Of a stretch of DNA of 59,738 bases, positions 22,507-33,804 are shown piece after piece (position 1 is the first letter of the stretch; each line of letters opens with the position of its first letter). The DNA lies in contig AJFK01000191.1 in NCBI GenBank assembly GCA_000467715.1, forward strand, positions 1-59,738, in the 5' to 3' direction. Origin of the DNA: Hysterium pulicare CBS 123377. Its lineage: Eukaryota > Ascomycota > Dothideomycetes > Hysteriales > Hysteriaceae. The translations under genes were made by a program, and so were the position numbers. Below the pieces are notes generated by a model. The model worked only from the letters and a program-made list of their open reading frames with translations. It was not told where the DNA came from and ran no database searches.

Positions 22507-23700
22507 TTAGTGATAGCCATTTGTGAATGTTGTACCGTTGTACATCATGTTGTCCCCAGTGAAATATGGGTGTGCTACTGCTTGCTTGGCAGAGATACGT
22601 CCCGCAGGATCGTAGACAAGGAGAGCATCGAGGAGATCGAGACCAGCATCATCGAGAGTGGTCACCACAGTCGCTATATCTGTGCGACTCCATTTGGGGA
22701 AGGACGGTTTGAAGTCAGGGAACGATGTCACGCCTGGCCAGTCTTGCTCGGTTGGAGTGCCGAGAATGCTATCATACGTCAGTTATTCGAGTCCCAAGAG
22801 AATTCAGAACTTCTGGCAGATATTTAACATGAGAAAAGACACTAACCGGAAGATTTTGAAAATTTCATCGATCTCGGAATCACCAGGGAACAGTGGCTTG
22901 CGAGTGCACATCTCTGCGAATATGCAGCCTACCGACCACATATCGACACCCGTTGAATACTGTCTACCACCAAGCAGGATCTCTGGCGCACGATACCATA
23001 GAGTGACAACCTGTAAACTATTAGTCACGCCCTAGATAGAAATAACCCTCATAACAAAAATACATACCTCATGAGTGTACGTCCTCAGGGGCACCCCAAA
23101 CGCTCTTGCCAAACCAAAATCCGCCAGTTTCAGATTCCCCTCCTTATCAATCAACAAATTCTGAGGCTTCAAGTCTCGGTGTAGTACCCGATGGGCATGG
23201 CAATATCTCACACCCTGACAGAGCTGACTCATAAACTTTTTAACCATATCCGGCCCCAAACCCAGTGTCGAGAGCGCTGGACCCGCACCTTCAGGGAGTG
23301 CCTTGCCCCGGCCACCTTGGCTGACTGGGAGGGCCTCCATATACTTTTTTAAGTCGAGATCGAGGTACTCCATGACGAGGTAGAGTTTGTGGCCGTCGGC
23401 ATGTACGATGTTGAGGAGACGGACAATGTTCGGGTCGTTCATCTCCTTGAGAAGCGAGATTTCTCGGATGGCTGTTGAGGGAACACCCTCGTCTTCGGCT
23501 TCGAGGCGGATTTTCTTAAGAGCCACGATTCGTTGATCCTTACTTGTGAGGTCTCGAGCTTTGTACACAACACCGTATGTGCCTTTCAATCCCAGGTGTT
23601 AGCAATCAAGGCCCAATGTCGCGTATGTGGGAGGCCGAGGATTAGGACCAAAGGGCTGCTTACCCTCTCCAATCTTCTCCATTTTCTGATAGTTCTCCAT
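22507..23700 (-). CDS. cdc2: cyclin-dependent kinase 1 (Cdc2/Cdc28/NimX)
   Basis: The main cell-cycle kinase that drives G1/S and G2/M with cyclins. Exons 23700..23664, 23582..23068, 23010..22847 and 22768..22507; 325 residues, normal for filamentous fungi. The first exon ends inside the glycine loop; the join gives [11 protein letters not shown] with inhibitory T14 and Y15. The catalytic lysine is in VALKK (K35), the cyclin-binding helix is PSTAIRE (47-53), the catalytic loop is HRDLKPQN, then DFGLARAFG and the T-loop [17 protein letters not shown]. An insertion rich in Gly/Pro/Leu before the catalytic loop ([20 protein letters not shown]) is typical of ascomycete NimX. It is divergent from the AlkB gene over 535 bases. 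All key residues are present. Confidence 0.97.
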
Positions 23701-24235
23701 CGTGGTAAGGGATTGATGTTAGTATTCCGTCGGTAAGTGAGATTGCGATCGATGGCACGTTGGTAGGTTGAACCGGCGCGACGGAACTCTAGGATGCTGA
23801 ACCCAAGAAAGAAAGTCGGAGTTTCTAGCGTTCGAAGGGGAATTACAGCAGTGAAAAACGAGCGGAGGTCATGGATGTTATCGTGGTGTTTCCTGCTTGT
23901 TAGTAGTCATAAGGTGGGTGTTTGTGGGGTGCCGTGAGTGTTATGTTAATGTTAATGAAAGCGGCCCCTGCTGTGAGTAAATATTTACTCACAGGTTTTA
24001 GCGCGTTATGGCAACGCATTCACACAGATTCTCATGCATCCCGGCCGGACTACAAGCTTACGGCGCAATCAAGAACATTGGATTCCCTTCGCCAGCTGCA
24101 AAGAGGCTTTTTGTTACTTCGTACTTCGTACAACCACCGAGCGTAGTTAGATCGGCGAAGGTTAAGTTTGTTATTCTCACAACCAGGCGTTCCCTTTTCG
24201 GTTAGCTCTAAGTATCTTGCAAACAGCACAGACTC
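23701..24235. other. divergent promoter region cdc2/AlkB homologue
   Basis: This 535-base interval separates the divergent starts of the CDK and AlkB-family genes. It holds no frame with recognisable content. A short direct repeat of GTAAATATTTAC-like sequence near 23975-23990 is palindromic (GTGAGTAAATATTTACTCAC, 20 bases) and could be a regulatory site. Confidence 0.5.
23972..23991. promoter_or_regulatory. 20-bp perfect palindrome in the cdc2/AlkB intergenic region
   Basis: The sequence GTGAGTAAATATTTACTCAC equals its own reverse complement over all 20 bases. It contains GTAAATA, which resembles the forkhead core (GTAAACA on one strand), on both strands. It lies about 270 bases from the CDK start and 245 bases from the AlkB start. 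A role as a binding site for a dimeric factor is inference. Confidence 0.5.
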
Positions 24236-25614
24236 ATGAGTCGTCCTTCATCTTCTCCTGCAACACCGCATCTTCAAATGAATCTCGAACACGCACTGGA
24301 TCCGCATGCGCGGCCACCTGATAGCATTCGAAGTGTGTACAAGAAGTATCAGAAGATGAAGCCGAAAGAGCTGGACCAGGACGCCAACATCATAGATTTT
24401 GCGCGAAGTCTCTCGGATGAACAGAGGAAAAGTCTTATTGTTATCAACCAGACCCCTCCCGATGAAATGAATGAAATGCTTCGCGTCTTCGACCGGTCCA
24501 AAGAGACCGATCACTTAGACTCGCCAATGCTGATGTACGAGCATTCGGATATGCCAGGTGAATCAAATCTCCTTCAAATTGCTCTTCGTCTCCAATCATG
24601 TTTTTCATCTATCCTGTTCTAAGCGTTTAGCCCTTTTCATTTTTGGGAAAGATCTGGGGATATGCATAGCTTGGTACATACAAGACGGCTCCGACAATTA
24701 ATAAGATTGAGAAGCATGTGAGTGTTACTTTCGCGCCCTTCAAATTCAGGCAGGAAAGTCCTCATTGTTTTCTCAGCCCCATTCTGCATTCTGGTCCATC
24801 AGATTTTCATCTTTATACCCATTGTAACTCTCCACTAGGTCTCGTCATTGCACCCACCCTCCTGCCACCACGGACCCAGATCACTCTCCTATCACGTCTC
24901 CTCCACCGCGACCTCTCCAACCCAAACCACTTAACAAACATACATACACACTACAACATAAGCTATCCCTCTTACCGCTCCTTGTTCGCCCTTTCTCCCA
25001 AGGACCCCATGATTGTTGCAAACCCACTAAATCCCTCCATGCATCGCCCAATATCAGTGGCCCAATTCCTCTCCCGAAAACTCCGCTGGATAACCCTAGG
25101 CGGACAATACGATTGGACAACCAAGTCATACCCCTCCTCTTCGCCTCCTGTATTCCCTTCGGATATCAAATTACTCCTGGAATCCCTCTTCCCTGAAACG
25201 AGAGCCGAAGCTGCAATTGTGAACTTATACTCACCCGGAGACACACTAAGTGTTCATCGGGACGTCTCCGAATCATGCTCGAAGCCACTCATTAGTGTGT
25301 CCCTTGGATGTGAGGGGATCTTTGTGATAGGCAATGGCGGTGGAAAAGAGCGCGAGGAGAAAGTTCTTGTATTCAGACTCCCTTCCGGTAGTGCGGTCTA
25401 CATGTCCGGAGAATCCCGCTTCGCATGGCATGGCATACCGCAAGTTCTTGCAGGTACATGTCCTGAATACCTTCAGGATTGGCCTGCTGGCTCTGGTAAC
25501 ATAACTGAATGTGGAGACGAGGGGGGAAATGAAGGGCAATGCAATTATGAGCGGTGGAGAGGTTGGATGGCGACCAAGAGGGTCAATCTGAATGTAAGGC
25601 AAATGTGGGATTGA
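24236..25614 (+). CDS. ALKBH1: AlkB homologue, ALKBH1-like dioxygenase
   Basis: Fe(II)/2-oxoglutarate dioxygenase of the AlkB family, which removes methyl groups from nucleic acid bases; ALKBH1-type enzymes act on tRNA and DNA. Exons 24236..24557 and 24839..25614 give 365 residues; the intron is long for this region (281 bases) and a missed mini-exon cannot be excluded. The N-terminal part (DSIRSVYKKYQKM) matches the fungal ALKBH1 extension, and the join gives YEHSDMPGLVIAPTLLPP. Iron ligands are H and D in LSVHRDVSE and the distal H in RFAWHGI; the 2-oxoglutarate-binding arginines are in KRVNLNVRQMW. All catalytic residues are present. The gene is divergent from cdc2. Confidence 0.92.
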
Positions 25615-25911
25615 TCAAACGTTGCCTTTTTCTTGATTCTAAGCAGCAACTACTGCCGGACCGGACTCGACAAAAGAAGGCAGTCTTCTAAGCCACAGTT
25701 GTCCCAAACGAGAGGATCATTATTCTAAGACAGACATTTGGTATCGTTATGTTGCTCATAAGCTAGGCGATAACAAGTGTGCGAGAAGCAGACAGCAGAG
25801 GTATCATCAATCTCAAGAAGACAGATCATGAAATTACAACGCAAAGAGAGCCGGCGGTTCATGCCTTTCCTACTCGTTAATCAAACCTAGTGTAAGGCTA
25901 TCCTCCACAAC

Positions 25912-27573
25912 TCAGTATTGCCCAGGCTTACCCTCGATACCAGAAGTCGGCTTAGACTCAAGGTCATGCGCAAAGCTGCTAGTAGGGACTCCACTTGCAG
26001 GCGTGGCGCTCGCAGTGTGTGCACTGTTAACACCCTTCTCATCCGTAAAGCCTGTGGTCTGAATTGGCGCCGGCTGCCTATGCTCCTCTTCTGGACTAAT
26101 CGGGCTCGTCGTTGTGCTCTGCTTCTTTGCATCCACAGGTGAACTAGGGACGCTGGACTCAGGCAGTTCATTCGTAACCTGACCAGCAGCTTGTCTCATG
26201 ATCTCCCACCACTGGTTCGCAGCTTCGGGGGTATGTGCCTTGAACTGTAGCTCGTGGCTCATGGAGATCTTACCTCCAAGCTTGCCCTTGCTCACGTCTT
26301 TGCCCTTGACGTTGAATTTCTGGCCAGCGCAAGCGCCGATAACGCAGTTAGGAAGGTAGAGGGACAACTCAGGGACAGGATCCTTGGCAAAATCGTCATC
26401 GGTTTTATATTCATGCAGGAACTTGGAGGGGGTCACGACGTAGTAGTTCGTATCGTAGGAACGCATGATCTTTCCCTTACGCTCGAGCGATCCGGCGATG
26501 AGTGGTTGTGTGGCGCGATGATTTTGGTTTGGGAAGGAGATATTGGAAATGGAGCGAGCGGGGGCGGATGGGTCAATCAGAACGCCGGAGTTGCGCTTGA
26601 TAAATCCATTCCATTCGAAATCGGGAGGTACGCGTTGCGTGGTACCGACCATGTCTCCGTATAGGGCTTTTGTTTGCTCGGCTTGCGAGTTGACAACCTG
26701 CATGAACTGGCCCATGCCTTGCTGGACCACTTGAATGACATGCGCTTCGAATTGTGCAAAACTGTTCTGTACGGATATCAAGTCTTGGCGGTTGTTATTC
26801 TCCTCCTGAATTTGCCTATTCAGACGGTGCATAACTCCGCGTTGAAGGACGTATGGGTCATCAGTCGCCGACATTTTGCCTCCTGTTGAGTCGAACGTAG
26901 CAGTGTGCTGTCCGAGAAGCTCGATATGCTTCTGAGTGGTGTTTCTAGCCTTGTCAACAGCCTTGCTGCCCTTCCCGGCCCCCTTGACAAGCTCCTTAGT
27001 CTTGTTCTTGATTTCGGTGTGCAAACGATCGAATATTGGGAGAATTGAGCCTTTGAGTTGCTTTGCGGTGTCATAGTGGGAATTTGAGAGCCCCTAAGAA
27101 AACCATGCATTAATTTACAAAAAGTCGAAGCCCGAGTTCACGTATTGTACCTGTGTGTTGGATCTGATGCTCTCAAACATGCCCGCAATACCGCCGAGCT
27201 GTTGGTCAAAATGGTGACCCTCCTTTAAGGGATGCGATACAGTCTAGATGTAGCTTCAGCCTTCCGTGTTCCTCTAGTTTGGGCGAAAGCGTGTCGTACC
27301 TTCAGAATCCTTTCGTACTCCTTTCCATGCGCATGCTGTGTCTTCTCCGTAGCGGTGATGTAGTCTTCCAGGTAGACAATGGCGTGCTTCCAGGCCTGGA
27401 GACGCTCTTGAAATAGCCTTGTAACCTGATGATCTGTGAGCATCCGGAATAGAGTACGCACATTTCCGGTGGCTTACCTCGCTGGTGTCCTCGCCGGGGA
27501 CAGCATCATCGTCGCTGCCACTCGTGAAGGTCCTCGTGGGCAGAGTCGATGTGGCGGAGGTTGGGGCTGACAT
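25912..27573 (-). CDS. SLM1: Slm1-like F-BAR/PH protein (TORC2-eisosome)
   Basis: Phosphoinositide-binding adaptor that in yeast moves between eisosomes and TORC2 to activate Ypk kinases under membrane stress. Exons 27573..27478, 27425..27300, 27243..27151 and 27093..25912; 498 residues. The N-terminal part is Ser/Thr-rich; an F-BAR-like helical region follows (VTRLFQERLQAWKHAIVYLE, then KELVKGAGKGSKAVDKARNT, and IQEENNNRQDLISVQNSFAQ). The PH domain begins at LIAGSLERKGKIMRSYDTNY, with the insert containing KGKDVSKGK and closing on EAANQWWEIMRQA. The tail is Ser/Thr/Pro-rich. Exon joins are all in frame with normal GT-AG ends. No key element is missing. Confidence 0.92.
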
Positions 27574-28120
27574 GTTTCCTGGCGGTCAATACAAGACCTA
27601 TGGCGGGAAGGTAGGACAACGGAAGAGAAATGGCGGGGCAGGAAGGGTGGATGCCAGATGATGATGTCACGCTGAACACTTGGCTGGGAAGGCAAAGATA
27701 TGGACTTCAGAAAGTGTCAAGAGGGATGCCGCTTGGGGAGAGAGTAAGAGAAAGCGCAGGACATGGAGGGTGAAAGGCGCAATCTAGTTATCACGCGAAA
27801 GAAATTGGACCCTGGTTGGAGGTTCTGATCGTCTGCAGGGAAAGGGAAAATCGGTGATGTCAGACACCTAGACGCCTGGAATCCACGTCGCAGCCACACT
27901 CTGCACACCTGCGTAAAAGCTCCCGAGGCCTCTGCACACCCTCCGCGGAGCAAGTCGGCTATCAGCGGATCGAGGCTTGATAGAGGTCCATGGGTCTATG
28001 GGACCATGGGACTGTAGGAGTATGGAACTGTGTACGGCGCCGTTGCTTGCAGTTTAGCTGGATTTCGCGCGTGAAGTATGTACAGTTGATTATCCATCGC
28101 GGATGCAGTGATTCGACAGC
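27574..28120. other. intergenic between SLM1 and the HOT gene
   Basis: The 5' flank of SLM1 and the 3' flank of the transhydrogenase gene, both on the minus strand. A repeated CTATGGGACCATGGGACTGTAGG-like motif near 27990-28030 is a short imperfect tandem. I see no gene. Confidence 0.5.
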
Positions 28121-29736
28121 CTAATACTCCAGCGCTTCCTCGAAGAGGCCAGTCAGCTGCTCCCTCTCAGCATCCAAATCGGCGGTTTCCAGATTCGGCG
28201 CAAGCATCAACACTCTAGCCTGCGGAATCGTTCCCTCCACCAAAGCATCTATGTGCTCTCTCCCAAACCCAAGTGGTTTGAGGCCTCTCGGCTGATCCCC
28301 CAATTTGATGAGGAAATCCGCCAAAGCTTCACTAAGCACCTCACCCGCGCTCTCACTCTTCACGTTGCTGATATCTACACCGAAGCATTCTGCCGCCTGG
28401 AGATGCCGCTCCGGATTTGAAGCACCCGTAAACTTGAACACCGCCGGCGCAGTTACCGCCACCGAAACTCCATGTGGAATGATGGGTGCCTCCACTTGGT
28501 ACCCAGCGTGCCTATATCCAGGATTCTGACCCGAGATGGGATAGCTCATACCATGACACAAATGAACACCAGCATTGCCAAATCCTACACCCGCCAAAGT
28601 TGCTGCTAATAACATTTGGCTTTGAGCCTCAAAATCTTCGGGATCCTTAACAGCGCGAGGAAGGTACTTCACTGTATCTCGAAGTGCCTTCAGCGAGAAG
28701 ATATCTGATATAGGATTAGCTCCTTGGTACGCCGGCCGGTTTATTGGATTCGTTGGTCTGGGGACTCGCTCGTAGAACGGGATCGCAGTCCAGCTCTCCA
28801 GTGAGTGACAAAGCACATCTAGACCCGATGATGCATGGACGGCAGAAGGCATAGTACGAGTGTTGAGAGGGTCGACTATTCCGAGCGTGGGTTTCAAATT
28901 TCGGTGGGCAATGCCTGTCTTAGCACGCTTTTCTACTAGATCAAAGATTGCTGTGCCTGTGGTCTCAGAGCCGGTTCCAGCGGTGGTAGGCACAGCGATT
29001 AGTGGTTTCAATTTCGCTGTTATCGGCTTGCCTCTCCCTAGCGGGGCGTTGACGAAGTCAAGGAATTCTGCCTCTGCTAATGGTCAATGATGGGCAAGTA
29101 GAAGACTGAGAAGGAAGGAAAGTACCAGGGAATGTAGTGTATAAGTTCATCAGCTTCGCAGTATCTATCACAGATCCTCCACCGACAGCCAGGAATGCAT
29201 CAGGGGCATGCGGTTTTGCGAAGTCAATAGCTTCGCGTATTCTACCACCCCTTTCAGCATTATTCTATTATGGCGTCCCTTCAGGAGCGGTTAAAGTGAA
29301 GAAGAAGCCATTTGAACACTCACGAACTGTCCTTGGGCTCCACCCTGACATTATCGAAGACCTCAAACGGAATCCCTTCCATCTCCAAGCCCTGCACAAC
29401 CTGTTTCATAGCATCTAACTTCTTGACATTCATGTCCGTAACGACCATCACCTTTCTCGCCCCCATATTCTGGAAATCCATCCCGACTTCCTTTGTACAT
29501 CCCGGCCCAAATCGGATACTCGAAGCAGCCATCTCAAATGCATATTCTTTCTGCTGCGACGTGTCCATTGGGGTAGCTAACGACCGTCGAGCTTGATTTA
29601 CGAGGGTAGGCGAAGCATGGTGATGATGCCCAGGATTTGAGTGGCACGGACAGGTGGGGGGATGGGTGAATTGGACGGTGCGGAGGAGGTTTAAGGCACG
29701 TGTTGCGCGATTGGGAAGGACGCGTATCGCAGACAT
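28121..29736 (-). CDS. ADHFE1: mitochondrial hydroxyacid-oxoacid transhydrogenase
   Basis: Iron-type alcohol dehydrogenase family enzyme that couples oxidation of 4-hydroxybutyrate (or another hydroxyacid) to reduction of 2-oxoglutarate, in mitochondria. Exons 29736..29324, 29241..29126 and 29076..28121; 494 residues. The N-terminus is an Arg/Leu-rich presequence (MSAIRVLPNRATRALNLLRT) followed by an odd His/Cys-rich stretch (PPTCPCHSNPGHHHH). The nucleotide-binding GGGSVIDTAK lies across exon 2; the family pattern AVPTTAGTGSETTGTAIF and the metal-site histidines in HSLESW, CHGMSYP and RHAGYQV are visible. The start is the ATG at 29736; an in-frame GTG upstream is not used. Exon 2 has two nearby acceptors; the downstream one gives DSSIREAIDFAKP, the better family match. 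Confidence 0.92.
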
Positions 29737-30069
29737 AGTCAATTGTCTTCTAGCCACAGTCGAGGATTTCGTGGTAAAAGAGGAAGAAGCTATTCAAGCT
29801 TGGGAGAACATTGGTGGGTAGGTTCATTGCGGAGAGCTTGTGTGGGGAGACGTGTGGTTGGCTTTCCGAGGTCTGCCTAGGTAGCACAGGCATCTCTCTG
29901 TGGGGTAAGCCGCGGACAGGTTCACTATGCCTATTGCAAGATAGTCAAGCCAATTACTCCCGAGTTGTGCCCGAACACTTCGGAAGGACATGAGAATTAT
30001 GAGGAAGGCTCAAAGAGTGGAAGAACATGCTAATTTGGTACATATGGCGGAAAGCAGAGACAGTCAGAG
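29737..30069. other. intergenic between the HOT and ABCG genes
   Basis: The promoter of the transhydrogenase gene and the 3' flank of the ABC transporter gene. I see no gene or repeat. Confidence 0.55.
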
Positions 30070-32339
30070 CTAATGTTTGCGTAGATACATGACAAGCCAT
30101 CCAAGCAGCCTGTATCCCAGAATGATGACCAACATATATCCCACATATTTGCTCATTCCACTGGTATTGTATCCAAACGTCGCCAGAATTGCCTTTCCCT
30201 CAATCTTGCATTGATCCTCGAGACGTGAAGGGTACATACAGTGGCAATCGCTCCCGCACGAGTACGACCGTTGGCCAAACTCATTGACCATCATGCCTTG
30301 GAAGACGTATGCCTGGTAATCGATATAATGGAAAACGTACCTCCAAAAGACATTTAGGGTTCCCGGTTGGACCATGAAGCCATTGACACTCATCCAGAGG
30401 CCGTTCGCAAAGGCAGTAGCTGCAAGCGCGACGACGAAGATTGGTACGAGATTCGCTAGGAACACAACTAGGGATTCAGCGGCGACGAGGTCAAGGAATA
30501 GCCACATCACCCAAATCCAGAACCCCTCGGCGCTGTTTCGAAAATTCGAAAGCCAGTAGGCAATGATTGAGAAAAGCAGAGCTATAACAAAGAGATATGG
30601 AAGACCAATGATGAAGTTGGCGACCATGAAGGCTGTAGGGCCGTAAAGCCCGTTTGCTCTCTCCTTTACTAAAGGTGGGAGTACAATTAGCATGAACTTC
30701 AAAAAGGGGGTTTTGGTACTGCTAGAACCCGTTTAATACTTCTCCTTCTGGTGTTTTAATCATCAGATACCACTTGAGTGAGATGTAGGTAGTAAACATA
30801 TAAGCGAAAGTACAAAGACAGGGACATAGACTTTGTACCGGGGCCTTACATACCGTATAGTTGACGATCCTCCAGGAACGCCGGTATGTAAGCGACAGCC
30901 ATGAAGGACATGAAGGCGCCACCGAAGAAAATCGCGTTTGTGAACGCGTTGATATTATCCTGTGTAGGGGAGAGACGGAGCCAGACAGTTCCCATCATGA
31001 TCGCGAGTCCCATATACATGGCAATACGGATTCCGTAAGCCACAATGTCTCGGTAGCTCTTGATGAAGGAACGGTGAATTAAAGTAAGTGGGATCAGGAG
31101 GCCATTCGCCGTGGCATCCTCCTCTCCTGTGCTTGATGCTGAAGTGCTTGCGTTTTCTATATGTAAATCTTGAACAATAGTTGCTGCAGCCTCGGATTTT
31201 ATCCAACAGTCTTGAATATGTTGTAAATGTTGACCTGCTTTGACTTGGTCGCGGGAGAAATCGGTATTGACCAATTGAATTACGAATTCTGCCGGATTCA
31301 TGTATAATGGCATTTCATATCCTGCCTTCGCAAAGTAATTTTTAATACTGGCAATGGAACCATTGTAGGCGATTCCACCGCGAGAGAGGAGTAGGATTTT
31401 ATCAAAGAGTTCGAATGTTGTTGTGGAAGGCTGATGAATACTTGCGATAACAAGCAGCTAATGAGACATTAGATGAGCCCTTGAATTCTTTAACATGACT
31501 TCGGCATTGAAGATATGAAGGGGACAATCCAGGGGGAGCTGGAGGGTGACCGGCTCACCTTGTGCTTCTTAGCAATGTTCCGTACAAAGTTGATGACTTC
31601 AAAGCTGGCCGCAGAATCCAATCCACTCGTCGGTTCATCAAGAAACAATATCTTTGGGCTCGTGATGAGTTGGCTGGCCACACTCACGCGACGCTTCTGG
31701 CCTCCGCTGACGCCTTTACGAATCGGGGTCCCTATCAAGGTCTCGGATTGGCCCTTCAGGCCGAAAGCATCGATAAGGCCATTGATTCGTTGAAGTCTTT
31801 CGGCCTTTCCTACGGACGAAGGTAAAGATAATTGGGCGGCGAAATACAGAGTCTCCCGCACAGTCAACGACCCAACTAGAGCATCGTCTTGTTCGACATA
31901 TGAACTGATCTTTCGGAAGGTTCCGAACGAGATCGACTTGCCATTGATGTGGAGTGACTGCTGGACAGTCGCATTTGATGTTGCTGCTCTATGGGCAAGA
32001 ACGTTCAGTAAAGTCGTTTTACCTGAACCACTGATGAAATCAGTCAGCCATCGATCTTCGAGATACATCTGCCTTGGTTACCTTGGACCCATCAGAGCAA
32101 GAAGCTCCCCTATGTTGGACCTATCAGTCTTTGACCAAATAAACGTATCGTCGGAGAGACTTACCAGCCTTCACTATCCCATTGACGCAAGATAGGATAT
32201 CCTTCGGCGATTTTGTTTCCCTGTCCTTGACGGTTACGGTGACATTTTCCCAACTAAAACTTTGAATGGTGTCGTTTGTAAGATGGGCATAGTCCGATCC
32301 GGCATTTTTCTCCACATCGAGAGCTTCTGGCGTTTCCAT
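30070..32339 (-). CDS. ABCG (White-type) half-transporter
   Basis: Half-size ABC transporter with the nucleotide-binding domain before the membrane domain, the ABCG/White layout; substrate unknown, probably a lipid, sterol or pigment-related compound. Exons 32339..32165, 32109..32082 (28 bases), 32030..31559, 31457..30854 and 30668..30070; 625 residues. The Walker A is split by introns and reads MGPSGSGKTT; then EQDD (Q-loop), the signature VSGGQKRRVSVA, Walker B KILFLDEPTSGLDSA and SIHQPS (H-loop). The membrane domain has about six helices (e.g. AMYMGLAIMMGTVWLRL and FMVANFIIGLPYLFVIALLF), with a Cys-rich outer loop (YSCGSDCHCMYPS) before the last one. KERANGLYGPTAF after the intron 30669..30853 is a strong subfamily match. 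Confidence 0.93.
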
Positions 32340-33804
32340 TTAGGCTTGTATGATACGTGAATCGCAGAAGTATGAACAAGTAGGATGTTTGTAAGCAATA
32401 CAGCCAATAACAGCAATCTAATACTATAGAAGGGATGAGGCTATATTTGCCCTGTGGAAATTAATAATGAGATGCTGCTGCGAGATACTCAGATCTCGGC
32501 AAAATTGAAAGAGAGTAGGTAAATCATGGAACGTCGCTCATAGACTCCGAGAAAGCTGGGACTTATATTCAACCGCCAAACCCACCACCAGAAGAGCTGA
32601 GAGTGTGGACGGCGAAGCCCGTGTTGATAGATGCTCGCCCGTAACTTAGTCGCCGGTTGGCAGGCGCAGGTCCACATCTCACGCCAGGATCAAGGCATCA
32701 GCAGCGGGCAAGACCATAGGTAAGGTCGACTCAGCTCACCCCGATCCGGCGGATTAGCAAGGCGAAGGCATTGAGATGCAATAGCATCCAGGGCTGCTGT
32801 TTAATAAGACCGTGTAGTTGGTGAGCGTTTGGTGGTCAGCCGACGATGGAGGACGGAGGACGTGCGAAGTCGGGGACGCTTCGACACCACCTCGGCGACC
32901 TGGTCTCTGTTGCCCGGGTTTGACATCGCCGAGCGTCTGCATCCTACGTTCAACGCCTCTTCAGGATTCTCTGCCACCTTCTCCACACGAGCCTACATCC
33001 CGAGTGGCACAGCAGATACCATCCCAAGTTTTGGTCTAGTCAAGCGAAGTGTTCAGTCTGGAGTGGGTCCGAAAGAGGAAACTGATTACGATCCAGACAC
33101 CGTGACTAGACAGCTGTCAATGCCAATTGCGGGCCTCGAGCCGTTTTGACTGCCACATACACAGCTTCAAGGACGTATTCGGGCCAAGCGGCGCTTGATC
33201 ACTGCCGCATGTATGCGTTTGCCATGCAGGACCACTCCGTCATGCCTCCAGTTCGATGGGAACGACCGGCACCCCCGCCCTATCACTGCTATAGCCACCC
33301 CTTTGGAATTCTTACGCCTGACATAACCATGATTGGCACTAGATTGCTATCAAATCAGCTCCTGGCACCGGTCAGAGGCACCGATACGACTCGCTTCGCC
33401 CTTCGCATGCTATCGACAGAGTCCCACTGGGCATGGGCACGGCGAGCGTCTATCACTCGAAAGACCTTTGGCTCCCCAAGAAATAGGATCTTTTACATGA
33501 TGTGCCTGCTACTAGCGTGTGATGGGCCAGCAGCTACCTGAGACTTGAAAGCCACGGTGCGATAGAATGGGACCTGATTGAGGGTATATATCATGAGTAG
33601 TATCGAAATTAACGTAGGTATATGTAAGTAGTGATTTAGTCTATTTGTAAAGCTTTGGAACCTCCGTTCTCCGACCTGAAGGAGGGTTAAAGCTTCTTCC
33701 TATTGCTCAGTCACTCATCTTACTCAACGAGGCTTTCTGCTTTCTGCCTTTCTTTTTCATTCATCAACTGCGGGTAGACTCATAAACTCATCACGGAAAC
33801 CACT
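32340..33804. other. 1.5-kb divergent intergenic region, no gene seen
   Basis: Between the divergent ABCG and Mo-cofactor-sulfurase-like genes. Plus-strand frames at 32829-33149 and 33146-33541 are of random character (mixed Arg/Pro/Ser, no domain) and are not called. A pyrimidine-rich tract near 33690-33760 precedes the next gene and fits its leader. Confidence 0.5.

Noticed and set aside
33146-33541. 131-codon plus-strand frame in the ABCG/PLP-enzyme intergenic region
   Set aside because: No recognisable domain, no homologous motif, random-looking composition; overlaps another equally random frame.
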